Source of the DNA: Pedobacter frigidisoli
GTDB lineage: Bacteria; Bacteroidota; Bacteroidia; Sphingobacteriales; Sphingobacteriaceae
Direction of reading: 5' to 3'
Assembly: GCF_004331675.1 (NCBI RefSeq)
Contig: NZ_SJSN01000017.1
Span: 42,420 to 106,419, forward strand
Length of the DNA stretch: 64,000 nucleotides
Below, in pieces: positions 45,209 through 53,606 of this stretch (the first letter of the stretch is position 1; every line of letters begins with the position of its first letter). The notes beneath the pieces are model-generated. The model searched no databases and was not told the DNA's origin. It saw nothing but the letters and a program-made list of their open reading frames with translations. A program made the translations under genes and the position numbers.

Positions 45209-45246
45209 TAATGTTTTTACTATTTATTCTTTTGCAGTTTTGATAA

Positions 45247-45262
45247 TGTTCCACGTGAAACA
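45247..45262. promoter_or_regulatory. parS-like site, one mismatch
   Basis: TGTTCCACGTGAAACA differs from the perfect site by one base. It lies 54 bp from the other site, between mnmG and the ABC-F gene. Confidence 0.75.
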
Positions 45263-45296
45263 TAACGTGAACATTACTTAAAAATTACTATAAAAT

Positions 45297-47159
45297 TTAT
45301 TCAGAAAGTTCAAGCCAGCGCATTGTATAATTGTCAAGCTTTTGTTTTAATTTTTCAATTTCATCAGAAACTTCTTGAATTTTTATATAATCAGAAGCAT
45401 CAATTTTTATTAAATTCTCTGTCAACTCAGCGATTTTATTTTCCGTATTAGCCATCCCTTTTTCGCTTTCATCAAGTTCTTTTTGTTCTTTAAAACTTAA
45501 CTTTTTTAGAGATTTAATTGGTGCTTGTTCAACCACTGCAACAGTAGATTTCTTGGTTTCAACTTTGGCTTTTGGCTGGTCTAGGCTTAAGCGATATTCA
45601 GAATAGTTCCCATTGTAAATTTTAACTACACCTTCTCCTTCCATTATAAACAATTGGTCACTCATTTTATCAAGCAAGTATCTATCGTGAGAAACCAACA
45701 TCAAAATGCCAGGGAAGTTTTCTAAAAACTCTTCCAATACATTTAAGGTATCAATATCTAAATCGTTAGTTGGCTCATCTAAAATTAAGAAGTTTGGGTT
45801 CTGCATTAAAACTTTCATTAAGTTCAAACGCTTCTTTTCACCACCGCTTAATTTTTCAACCATGCCATGTTGTTTCTTTGGTGGAAATAGAAATAATGTT
45901 AATAGGGCAGAAGCTGTAATCACAGAACCATCAGCCATCTTAATGTATTCAGCATCCGATTTTACAATATCAATCACTCTTTCCTTAGGGTCGAATGTTA
46001 AACCGCCTTGTTTATAGTAACCGAAAACTGTGGTCTCTCCAGTATCCACTTTACCAGCATCTGGTTTTAGCTGACTAGTAATAATATTTAGTAGCGTAGA
46101 TTTTCCAGTGCCGTTTTTACCTGCCAAACCAATTCTATCACCTCTTTTAAAGGTGTAACTGAAATCATTAATTATCGGACGGCCATCAAACGATTTTGCG
46201 ATGTGTTCAACCTCAATAATTTTTCCACCTTGGCGAGACATCTTCATTTGAAGCGTAACACTTTGATTATCAGACTTTTTCTTTGTTTTTTCTTCTAAAT
46301 CGTAAAAGGCATTAATTCTAGCGTTAGATTTCGTTCCACGTGCTTGTGGCATGCGCCTCATCCAATCTAATTCTTTCTTTAATAGCTGCTCATTCTTATG
46401 TTGAACAGTAGCATCCAGCGCTTCTCTTTCCGATTTCTTTTCGAGATAGTAAGCATAATTTCCATTGTAATTGAAAATTTTACCTCTATCCAATTCAACT
46501 ATGGTATTACAAACATTATCTAAAAAGTACCTATCGTGAGTAACCAACAGAATTGTTTTTTGTCCTGTAGTTAATAATTTTTCAAGCCACTCAATGGTAT
46601 CAATATCCAAATGATTGGTAGGCTCATCCAAGACTAATATTTCAGGGTCTTCAATTAAAAGCTTGGCCAAAGCCAAACGTTTCTTTTGTCCGCCAGAAAG
46701 CGTAGAAATTTTTTGTTGCAAATGAGTAATACCCATTCTATTCAAAATGGTTTTAATCTCATGCTCGTATTCCCAAGCATTATGTTCGCTTAATTCCTCA
46801 TACAAACGATTAAGCGTTTTCTCATCAGGATTAGGGTCTTCAATTAGCTCTTCATATTCTTTAATCAACTGTTGTTGCTTATTCTCTAAAGAAAATATAT
46901 GGTCGCTTATAGAGTAACCCTCATTAAATTGTGGTTCCTGGTCGAGGAAACCAATTTTAACGGCTTTATTTTTAACAATCTTACCTTCGAGCGGAGGAAA
47001 CCTTTCTGCCAATAATTTCAAAAGTGTACTCTTACCGGCGCCATTAATTCCAACCAACGCTACACGCTGACCGGAGTTGATACCTAAGGTTAAATTTTTA
47101 AATAGCCATTCATCATGGTAACCATGACCCAAGCCTTCTGCCGCAATTAGTGTGCTCAA
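45297..47159 (-). CDS. ABC-F family ATPase (Uup-like)
   Basis: Ribosome-associated ABC-F protein without membrane segments. 620 residues: domain 1 has Walker A GINGAGKSTLL, signature LSGGQKKRLALAKLL and LVLDEPTNHLDIDTIEWLE. A linker follows (about 240-315, with RRMPQARGTKSNARINAFYD). Domain 2 has GKNGTGKSTLL, LSGGEKKRLNLMKV and LILDEPTNDLDIDTLNVLE. A C-terminal coiled coil (from about 540) suggests the Uup branch. Such proteins relieve ribosome stalling. It is the gene on the far side of the parS pair from mnmG. Confidence 0.9.
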   Translation of the reverse strand: MSTLIAAEGLGHGYHDEWLFKNLTLGINSGQRVALVGINGAGKSTLLKLLAERFPPLEGKIVKNKAVKIGFLDQEPQFNEGYSISDHIFSLENKQQQLIKEYEELIEDPNPDEKTLNRLYEELSEHNAWEYEHEIKTILNRMGITHLQQKISTLSGGQKKRLALAKLLIEDPEILVLDEPTNHLDIDTIEWLEKLLTTGQKTILLVTHDRYFLDNVCNTIVELDRGKIFNYNGNYAYYLEKKSEREALDATVQHKNEQLLKKELDWMRRMPQARGTKSNARINAFYDLEEKTKKKSDNQSVTLQMKMSRQGGKIIEVEHIAKSFDGRPIINDFSYTFKRGDRIGLAGKNGTGKSTLLNIITSQLKPDAGKVDTGETTVFGYYKQGGLTFDPKERVIDIVKSDAEYIKMADGSVITASALLTLFLFPPKKQHGMVEKLSGGEKKRLNLMKVLMQNPNFLILDEPTNDLDIDTLNVLEEFLENFPGILMLVSHDRYLLDKMSDQLFIMEGEGVVKIYNGNYSEYRLSLDQPKAKVETKKSTVAVVEQAPIKSLKKLSFKEQKELDESEKGMANTENKIAELTENLIKIDASDYIKIQEVSDEIEKLKQKLDNYTMRWLELSE

Positions 47160-47440
47160 TTTATTTGTATTTCGGATTTATAAAGGAAAATTAGTGCAAA
47201 AGTAAGTATAAAATATTTGGTAGGGTAGAAAGATGTTTCAAAGCCACTATGTATCAGGTAAAAATGGCAAAATATTGATATGCAGTTAGTCGAAGATTCG
47301 CATATTAGAAACTTAGCCAGACATCTCAAAAATAAATCTTCGAATCTGTGGCAAACCATTATAAAAGAAAACAGCAGAGGAATCGCTCCGCCGCTGCTTC
47401 AATCATTAACTAAAACTAAACTTTATCTTGGATGCGATGC
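47160..47440. other. 281-bp intergenic with short inverted repeats
   Basis: CGAAGATT (47291-47298) pairs with AATCTTCG (47335-47342) in a loose palindrome of the '(A)CAGATTCG' type. A hairpin at 47373-47398 may terminate the GIN-domain gene on the minus strand. Confidence 0.45.
47373..47398 (-). terminator. Possible terminator after the GIN-domain gene
   Basis: On the minus strand AGCAG pairs with CTGCT and GGA with TCC around the loop. The run GTTTTCTTTT follows. The stem is interrupted, so moderate confidence. Confidence 0.5.
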
Positions 47441-48076
47441 TTAGAAAATAGATTCTAAAACATCAACTTTTATATCTTCATATCTGTTAGATGCATAAGT
47501 TGCAACAACAGGCGCAGCGCTTACATTTGTATCAGCTGCAAAGAAATCATTCATATTTACTTTAGCAACCGAACCTAAAACTGCAGTGTAACTTTCTGTA
47601 GAACCACTTAAAATTAAGTTTGATGTTCCGTTAACATTGGTACTTAAGCTTACAGTGTTTGCTCTAATATCGGCAGTTGCATTATCGTTCAAAACCACAT
47701 TTAAGTTTAATAAATTGAAGTTTCCCGAAGTTTTAACACTCGAAGTGTTTGAAGCCTCAATACTTGACAAATTATTTACATGAGCAATAACCGTTAAAGG
47801 TGCTGAGGTGAATGAACTGATTCTCAATTCACCATTTTGTTGTTGTACCAAAGCATTTTTCGCGAAGTAGTTATCGTACACTTCAACACTTTCTTTAGCG
47901 TCCTGAACTAAAATCAATTTTACGTTTCCGCTGATTTTAATTTTGCTGATGTTTTTAACCGAAGTTAAGTTGGTGTAGTTGTTATTGTTTTCGGTTGCAT
48001 TTGCTGCAACGCTTGCAGTACCTAAAATAATTGTTGTTAGAGCTGCTGCGAATAATGTTTTAATAGAGGTTTTCAT
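47441..48076 (-). CDS. GIN-domain (DUF2807) secreted protein
   Basis: Start taken at MKTSIKTLFAAALTTIILGT, a clear signal peptide. The frame is open to an ATG at 48136, but that leader is basic and unlike a signal. The mature part (about 190 residues) is a beta-helix-like adhesin fold rich in Asn/Ser/Thr (SVKNISKIKISGNVKLILVQ, ASNTSSVKTSGNFNLLNLNV), typical of DUF2807 'putative auto-transporter adhesin' proteins. Probably periplasmic or surface-exposed; function unknown. Confidence 0.87.
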   Translation of the reverse strand: MKTSIKTLFAAALTTIILGTASVAANATENNNNYTNLTSVKNISKIKISGNVKLILVQDAKESVEVYDNYFAKNALVQQQNGELRISSFTSAPLTVIAHVNNLSSIEASNTSSVKTSGNFNLLNLNVVLNDNATADIRANTVSLSTNVNGTSNLILSGSTESYTAVLGSVAKVNMNDFFAADTNVSAAPVVATYASNRYEDIKVDVLESIF

Positions 48077-48274
48077 AATCTTATATCTTAATTTTTTTAA
48101 ATCTTTTTGTTGTTGTTTTCGAATATAAGACTGCAAGAGGGCAGAAAGGTTGCACGCAGATTTGCGTTAATATACCAGCGTAGCTAAATTATCGACCAAC
48201 GCCCGTAACTTTTAGACGAACAGGAATAAAAAAATTAATTTGAAAAGCAATTTCAGTAGAAATAGGAGAGAGCC

Positions 48275-48336
48275 GCCCCGCTTTTTGCTCCAACAAAAGC
48301 AGAAAAAGCTTTTGGTTTCCGCTACAATCGGGTTTA
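48275..48336 (-). repeat. Family T repeat, copy d
   Basis: Read on the minus strand: head TAAACCCGATTGTAGCGG, stem CAAAAGC/GCTTTTG, tail AGCAAAAAGCGGGGC. This is the cleanest copy of the family. Confidence 0.7.
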
Positions 48337-48395
48337 TTTAACTGTGGTATAGTGAGTTATAGGATTGGATTTGCCTAGCAACCGTTAAATAGCAT

Positions 48396-48513
48396 TGTCA
48401 TTCTGAGCGCAGCGAAGAATCTACAGGCGATGGAATGCTTACTTAAATGTTGATGGAGATATTTTAGCCTTTTGTTAATATGTAACAGATTCTTCGCTGC
48501 GCTCAGAATGACA
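48396..48513. repeat. Family R element with perfect 27-bp inverted arms
   Basis: The arms 48396-48422 and 48487-48513 are exact complements (TGTCATTCTGAGCGCAGCGA then AGAATCT). Each arm folds on itself through TTCT/AGAA. The spacer is 64 bases. Confidence 0.82.
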
Positions 48514-48526
48514 GGATTCAGAAAAA

Positions 48527-48964
48527 CTAAACCAATCCTACCTCACTTCTATAACCCAAATACTCATCTTCTTTTTGAGTCATAAGCGTCTTAGCTGCTT
48601 TGCCTTTATCCTTGTAGCCAAGCAAATGCAAAGTGCCATGAATCATGATGCGACAAACCTCATCAAAATCATTTGTTCTAAAGGTTTTTGCATTCTCTTT
48701 AACACGTTCAATGCTAATGAAGATATCACTCACAATTTGCTTTTCTTCATCTGAGTTATCGAAAGTGATGATATCGGTGTAGGTGTCGTGGTTTAAATAC
48801 TGTTGATTAATACCCAACAAATATTCATCACTACAGAAAATGAAATTAAGTTCCTGCAATTCAAATCCCTCTTTTTCAATTATTGCTTTAATCCACTTCT
48901 TAACCTTAAGTTTTTGAGGAAGATTGTAAGTAACAGATTCTGTAAAAAATGAAATTGCAGGCAT
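48527..48964 (-). CDS. ybeY: Endoribonuclease YbeY
   Basis: Zinc metallo-RNase in 16S rRNA maturation and ribosome quality control. 145 residues. DTYTDIITFDNSDEEKQIVS and DIFISIERVKENA are family segments. The metal site is IMIHGTLHLLGYKDK (H109, H113). The classical third ligand is His (HGxLHLxGxDH); here the motif reads GYKDK. This variant is what I recall as usual in Bacteroidetes, so I regard it as a lineage trait and not a defect. Confidence 0.92.
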   Translation of the reverse strand: MPAISFFTESVTYNLPQKLKVKKWIKAIIEKEGFELQELNFIFCSDEYLLGINQQYLNHDTYTDIITFDNSDEEKQIVSDIFISIERVKENAKTFRTNDFDEVCRIMIHGTLHLLGYKDKGKAAKTLMTQKEDEYLGYRSEVGLV

Positions 48965-49029
48965 GTGATATCTTTAAGGCTGCAAATTTAAGAAATAAAA
49001 TTTAGCGATAGATTGTGAGATTGTCTGGT

Positions 49030-49422
49030 TTATAAATTAAAAGGATTTACAAGTTTTAAGCCATCAATTCTAACGAAGTCTTTAGAATTTCTGCTCAGCA
49101 ATGTAAAATCGTTTACTAACGCTGTAGCTGCAATAATTGCATCGGGTAGTTTTACATTATATTCTTTACGAATCTCAACAGTTTTGTATTTGACATCGCT
49201 ATATAACTCATAAACAAAAGAGTCGTTAATAGAATTATTTAGAACTATAATGTCATTTTCAGTTGCCGCTTTCCACCAGCGAAGTTCTATTTCAGTAATT
49301 GCTGAAATGGCAGGTCTGGAAATTGATAATATTTCATCAATAAACGTTTCAGCGGGGAGAGAAAGCTGCTTTTGAAGATAATAGATAACAGTATTCGTAT
49401 CCCAAAGAAAAGTTACTCCCAC
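49030..49422 (-). CDS. vapC: PIN-domain VapC-like toxin
   Basis: 130-residue PIN nuclease. The acidic active-site set is D8 (FLWDTN), E44 (AITEIELRW), D94 (KLPDAIIAATA), and D115 (LLSRNSKDF). VapC toxins cleave RNA, often initiator tRNA or rRNA loops, when the antitoxin is lost. Its start overlaps the antitoxin gene by 10 bp, the usual order with antitoxin first. Assignment to VapBC rests on domain and layout. Confidence 0.88.
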   Translation of the reverse strand: MGVTFLWDTNTVIYYLQKQLSLPAETFIDEILSISRPAISAITEIELRWWKAATENDIIVLNNSINDSFVYELYSDVKYKTVEIRKEYNVKLPDAIIAATALVNDFTLLSRNSKDFVRIDGLKLVNPFNL

Positions 49423-49625
49423 TCGTTTCGTAAACTTTCTAATTGGTTGTCAATTTCTTCCTTACTTTGAGAAACCATGCTACCTTTATACTTCTTTACT
49501 AAATCCTCAGTTGAAAAGGTTTCTGGTTGATTATCTCTTCGCAGACGAATAACCTTAAGCAACTCCAAATCTTTTAAAAGATTTAAAGCGTTGTCGTCTA
49601 AGATGTCTAAAGTTATTGTTCTCAT
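49413..49625 (-). CDS. VapB-like antitoxin
   Basis: 70 residues. The N-terminal strand MRTITLDILDDNALNLLKDL suggests a DNA-binding domain, and the acidic C-terminus (SKEEIDNQLESLRNEWE) suggests a toxin-binding tail. It lies directly upstream of the PIN gene and overlaps it. I cannot assign a subfamily (ribbon-helix-helix or AbrB-like). It probably represses its own promoter. Confidence 0.75.
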   Translation of the reverse strand: MRTITLDILDDNALNLLKDLELLKVIRLRRDNQPETFSTEDLVKKYKGSMVSQSKEEIDNQLESLRNEWE

Positions 49626-49664
49626 ATAACAAATATAACAAATATAATAAAAATAATCTCACGC

Positions 49665-49688
49665 CGTGGTTCGTGTCCTCACGAACCA
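49665..49688. repeat. AGGA/TCCT-loop hairpin
   Basis: A perfect 10-bp stem GTGGTTCGTG/CACGAACCAC has loop TCCT. It lies between the antitoxin and DUF4175 genes. It shares the CGTG/TCCT/CACG core with the pair at 18195-18245. Confidence 0.65.
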
Positions 49689-49708
49689 CATTTTTAACCA
49701 ATCAAAAC

Positions 49709-52700
49709 CTACCTCACCATATTCAACGATTTCAAATACTCGGCGATTTTATTCTTATAATAATAATTCAAGCTAGGCGGCAATTTTTGCAACATATCAC
49801 TTCCATTTTGTTGGTCTTTTTTAAACTGTTCAACCATTTTTTGGTATGACGGCGGAAACTCCTTGGCTGCTTTACTTTCTCGTTTAGAATCCTCTTCCTG
49901 GTCACGCTCTGCTTTTTCGGCTTCTAATAGCTTGGTTAACAGTTCTTTCTGGCGATTTAAAGTTTCTTGCTGTAAACGCTTGTTAACCAGGTCGCTCTCT
50001 GTTTGTTTCATTTCCTTAATGGCCTCGTTTAGGTTACCCATTTTTCCCGAACCATCCTTATTTTCCTCACGGTTAATCTTTTCCAAAGCCTGACGAATCA
50101 TTTGCTGCTGCTGCGCCATCTTTCCAAATTCCTGACTCATTTCGCCTTTGCCCACAGTCCCCTGATTTCCGCCAGATTTCTGCATCTGCTCACGAGCTTT
50201 TTGCATGCTCTTATTTAATTGCTCCTGCATTTGTGAGAGCTGTTTCATGCCTTGTTTTTGTTTTTTACCACTTCCTGGCTTTGAGTTCTTTTGCATGTTT
50301 TGCAGCTGACTTAAAGCTTCGCTCAACATCAAACTCAAATTATTTATCGAAGTCATGGTAAATTGCTGATAACGATTCGCTTCGGGTGTTCTTCTATCGC
50401 CAAGACTTTCCAAACTCTTATCAAGGTTGAAATTAATCTTATTCATCTCCTCATTAACCGTCGATTCAATTTGAGGCACACGCTTACTCAAAGCATATAA
50501 ACTATCGGCAATGGTTTTTAGGTTATCCTTTATGCTGCGTTGCTTTTGAACATTGCTGATGTAAGATGGGTCAGCAGAAGTCATTTTCTTTAATGTCAGC
50601 ATTACTTTTTCCTGTTCAAAAGAGGTATTAAGCAAGTTTTCTAATAGTTTACGCAACTCTTTGGCATTCAGGTTATTTTCCATTTCTTCGCCTTGCTGCT
50701 GCATATCGCTCATTTTTTTCGAAAGTTCTTCCATTTGCTCACCAGCTTTTTGCTGCTTCTGACTGGCACCTTTCGAATCTTTTTTATCTAATGCATCCTT
50801 ACTGTCTTGCTGTTCTTTTTGAATATCCTGAACATCTTTTTCGGGATTCTCAAACGGATTAGGTTTCTCCAAAGACTGGTTTTTCTCTTCCAGTTTCTTC
50901 AAATCATCCTTTAAATCTTTCATCTCCTTATTTAAGGCATCCTGCTTTTGTTTAAGCGATTCATTGTCCTGTTTTTTATCCGCAGTTTCCTTGCTAAGCG
51001 CCTTTTGCTCTTTAGCCAATTCATTTAAACGGTCGATATCGTTTTGCAGGTTTTGTTCAAATTCGAGTTGTTTGTAAAGTTCTAAAATCCTGTCCAATTC
51101 ATTTTTGAGGGTTTTATTATCCAATTGCATTTTCGAAAGTTCGTTTTGCGTTTGGTCTTTATTCTTCTCGTTCATTAGGTTTTGCAACTTCTGCAAAAGC
51201 TCTTTAGTCTTTTCATCCAGCACATTATCAAACAAATCCTTAATCTGTTTTTGTTTCTCTAAAAGCTCTTCCGTTTGCTTTTGGTCTTCCTGCTGCTGAA
51301 TGTTTTTATCGTTTTGTTCTTTAATCTCTTTCACCGCCTCATCCAATTGCTTTTGCTTATCCAACAAAGCCTCTATCTGCTTTTTATCCTCGAAAGAAAT
51401 CTGTTTCTTATCAATCAGGCTTTCGGCAACTTTTTTACTTTCCTTTTCAATGGTATTGGCCAAACGAATGGCTGATTGAACCTTTTGCTTAAGTGCCTGG
51501 CTGTTAGCGCTAACCTGCTCGGCAGCTTCTTTTTTGGTTGGTTGTTTAAATGTTTTAATCTCCGAGCGGGTAACTTTTGCTCCATTAACACCATCATTAT
51601 CAGCTACTTCAAAGTAATATTCAATCTCCTGACCAGGCTTTGCCGCTGCTGTTTTTAAATCCCAGAAATAGAAAAATGTATTTTCAGTTACGTTGGCCTT
51701 AATGGAGATATTCTTGCTAACGGTACTAATTATCTTATTATTTTCCTTGATGTTATACTTAAAACTCAATCTGCTAAAACCATAATCATCCGTCACCTGT
51801 CCGCTAAAATAAAGCGCTTTGTTACTAATAGAATCGGGCTTTTCTTCAATCTGAATAGCAGGAGATTGGTCTTTAATTACCGTAATTTGGTGCGATAAAG
51901 AATCCCTAAGTGTTACAAAATCATTCTTCGGTGTAATGCTGTATTTTGAATTATTTCGGATAGTAGCATTAAAATCAGATTCATCATCATCAACCTTTAA
52001 AATATTTTCCTTGCCGTTTAAAATAAACAAAAGTGAATTACTCTGACCTGTTTTAAAATTCCAGGTCACCCGAGTTCCCTCGGGTAAAAGGATATCGCCA
52101 ACGTTTGCAATTACTTCTTGTTTTTTGCCCAAGTAGGATGGATAATTTAAAGTTGCGGTTGCGTTCAACAATTCTGGGCGAGGTTTAACGCTAATCATAA
52201 ATGTTGATGAACTAAATCCACCTCCTTTAAAAATCAGTTTTTTATCACTTTGTATATTCTTGATGCTGTAATTAAACTTAGTGATGTTCTGTTTTTCAAG
52301 TTTGTAGGTGTTTTTTCCGTCTTCTACATAAACTTCAGCAGGCAATTCATCTCCAGCTAATTTCAAATTTATCGTCACATCATCGCCCTGCGTAACGGTT
52401 AAATTCTTATTCAAAACCGTAAAACTAAATGGCGCTTTCGGTGCGATATATTCATCATATTTAAAGAAACTGTTTGTTCCCTCACGTAAAATGGCAGGCG
52501 CAATAATGGCAATCAGCAAAATGATAGAAAGCGGAATAAACAGGTATTTTAAGTACTTTCTGTTGTCGTTTATCCGAACAGCGGTATAAAAAGGAACGGG
52601 TTTCAGCTCCAGAATCTTCTGGTCTATACTCGCCATAATCAACTGATTGTTTTCTGGCAGATTTTCAGAAAGTTTATGCAGCTGAAGCGTATTTAAAAGC

Positions 52701-53026
52701 TTGTCCTTGATATCGGCAAAGTGGTTTCCAATAATAACCGAGGCCTCATCGAAAGACAAATGTTTGCCCAATTTTAACATAGAAAGCAACGGTTTAATGA
52801 TTAGAAAACCAACTAACAATAAACCGAGTAACAAATAAGCAAAGAAGATAAAAGTCTTAAATCCAGCGGTTGGATTGAGGTAATACAAGCCTAAAAAAAC
52901 GACTAAATAGAGCGCCAAGAGTATCGCAGCAGCATAAATGGCTCCTCGTAAAATCTTATTCAAATAAAATTTACGGATAAACTCATCTATTTTCCTCAAT
53001 AAATCGCTGTAATTATTGCTCACCAT
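49709..53026 (-). CDS. DUF4175 membrane coiled-coil protein
   Basis: 1105 residues. N-terminal membrane helices (about 22-45 AAILLALYLVVFLGLYYL, 50-75 and 150-170 YLKYLFIPLSIILLIAIIAP), then a beta-rich extracytoplasmic region (about 190-500). A very long Gln/Lys/Glu-rich coiled coil follows (about 500-1060, with repeated EELLEKQKQIKDLFD-type heptads). This is the Bacteroidetes DUF4175 architecture. Its function is unknown; it probably acts at the envelope. The C-terminal segment PSLNYYYKNKIAEYLKSL is conserved. Confidence 0.87.
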   Translation of the reverse strand: MVSNNYSDLLRKIDEFIRKFYLNKILRGAIYAAAILLALYLVVFLGLYYLNPTAGFKTFIFFAYLLLGLLLVGFLIIKPLLSMLKLGKHLSFDEASVIIGNHFADIKDKLLNTLQLHKLSENLPENNQLIMASIDQKILELKPVPFYTAVRINDNRKYLKYLFIPLSIILLIAIIAPAILREGTNSFFKYDEYIAPKAPFSFTVLNKNLTVTQGDDVTINLKLAGDELPAEVYVEDGKNTYKLEKQNITKFNYSIKNIQSDKKLIFKGGGFSSSTFMISVKPRPELLNATATLNYPSYLGKKQEVIANVGDILLPEGTRVTWNFKTGQSNSLLFILNGKENILKVDDDESDFNATIRNNSKYSITPKNDFVTLRDSLSHQITVIKDQSPAIQIEEKPDSISNKALYFSGQVTDDYGFSRLSFKYNIKENNKIISTVSKNISIKANVTENTFFYFWDLKTAAAKPGQEIEYYFEVADNDGVNGAKVTRSEIKTFKQPTKKEAAEQVSANSQALKQKVQSAIRLANTIEKESKKVAESLIDKKQISFEDKKQIEALLDKQKQLDEAVKEIKEQNDKNIQQQEDQKQTEELLEKQKQIKDLFDNVLDEKTKELLQKLQNLMNEKNKDQTQNELSKMQLDNKTLKNELDRILELYKQLEFEQNLQNDIDRLNELAKEQKALSKETADKKQDNESLKQKQDALNKEMKDLKDDLKKLEEKNQSLEKPNPFENPEKDVQDIQKEQQDSKDALDKKDSKGASQKQQKAGEQMEELSKKMSDMQQQGEEMENNLNAKELRKLLENLLNTSFEQEKVMLTLKKMTSADPSYISNVQKQRSIKDNLKTIADSLYALSKRVPQIESTVNEEMNKINFNLDKSLESLGDRRTPEANRYQQFTMTSINNLSLMLSEALSQLQNMQKNSKPGSGKKQKQGMKQLSQMQEQLNKSMQKAREQMQKSGGNQGTVGKGEMSQEFGKMAQQQQMIRQALEKINREENKDGSGKMGNLNEAIKEMKQTESDLVNKRLQQETLNRQKELLTKLLEAEKAERDQEEDSKRESKAAKEFPPSYQKMVEQFKKDQQNGSDMLQKLPPSLNYYYKNKIAEYLKSLNMVR

Positions 53027-53162
53027 ATCACCGTAAATGTAAAAATTGTTCCCATCAATTAAAAGAAACCTCGTTAAGGTAACGTGTTTATTTCAAATAG
53101 TTTATTGAAAATATAGAATAAAGGTATGGAAAACGATATTCAGTAGTTTTTGGCGGTTTTCA

Positions 53163-53220
53163 GTCCCGCTTTCCCTCCTGCCGCTTTGAAGAAAAGCGGG
53201 CATCCGTACAATCAGGTTTA
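53163..53220 (-). repeat. Family T repeat, copy e
   Basis: Read on the minus strand: head TAAACCTGATTGTACGG, stem CCGCTTT/AAAGCGG, tail GGGAAAGCGGGAC. Confidence 0.68.
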
Positions 53221-53250
53221 TTGAACAAAGATTGAAGCTTTTGGCAACAT

Positions 53251-53423
53251 AACCACCCCTGGCCCCTCCTAAATTAGGAGGGGAGTAGTTTGTGCTATGG
53301 CAGATTCCCGCATTAACTATGTGGCTTTTGGGTTAAACCCACTATCTAAAATAGCTGAACAAATTTAAAAATAGCCTTGTCCAACTCCCCTCCTTATTTT
53401 CAAGGAGGGGCAAGGGGGTGGTT
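53251..53423. repeat. Nested C/G-rich inverted repeat
   Basis: The outer arms AACCACCCCTGGCCCCTCCT and AGGAGGGGCAAGGGGGTGGT + T flank a 130-base interior; each end also has its own GGAGGGG hairpin. Followed by seven T. It is similar in type to the repeat at 41313-41447. Confidence 0.65.
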
Positions 53424-53606
53424 TTTTTCATTGCTTTTATTTTTGGGAACTTATATCAAATCCATTGCCGTTCGGCTTCAGCCAACGGACCTATAGATTA
53501 ATTTAAAAACCCTTATCTTGTTATTAATTAATACAAAGGTTACATAGATTTTAAACGAGTATTCCTTTAAAAATCTACTTTTGATTTTTTGTTTAATCAC
53601 CCCAAT

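Larger units (their letters stand above)
48077..48526. other. 450-bp gene-free stretch with two repeat families
   Basis: Contains family T copy d on the minus strand (48275-48336) and family R (48396-48513). It separates the GIN-domain gene from ybeY. Nothing else seen. Confidence 0.65.
53027..53606. other. 580-bp divergent region with repeats
   Basis: It holds family T copy e (53163-53220, minus), a large C/G-rich inverted repeat (53251-53423) and a small CCGTT/AACGG hairpin near 53467-53487. A TACTTTTG box at 53576-53583 lies 23 bp before the GDPD-GH16 ATG. Confidence 0.6.

Noticed and set aside
46320..46360. A third parS site inside the ABC-F gene (GTTCCACGTGCTTG)
   Set aside because: Only the CCACGTG core matches; the flanks are not palindromic and the sequence encodes conserved protein residues.
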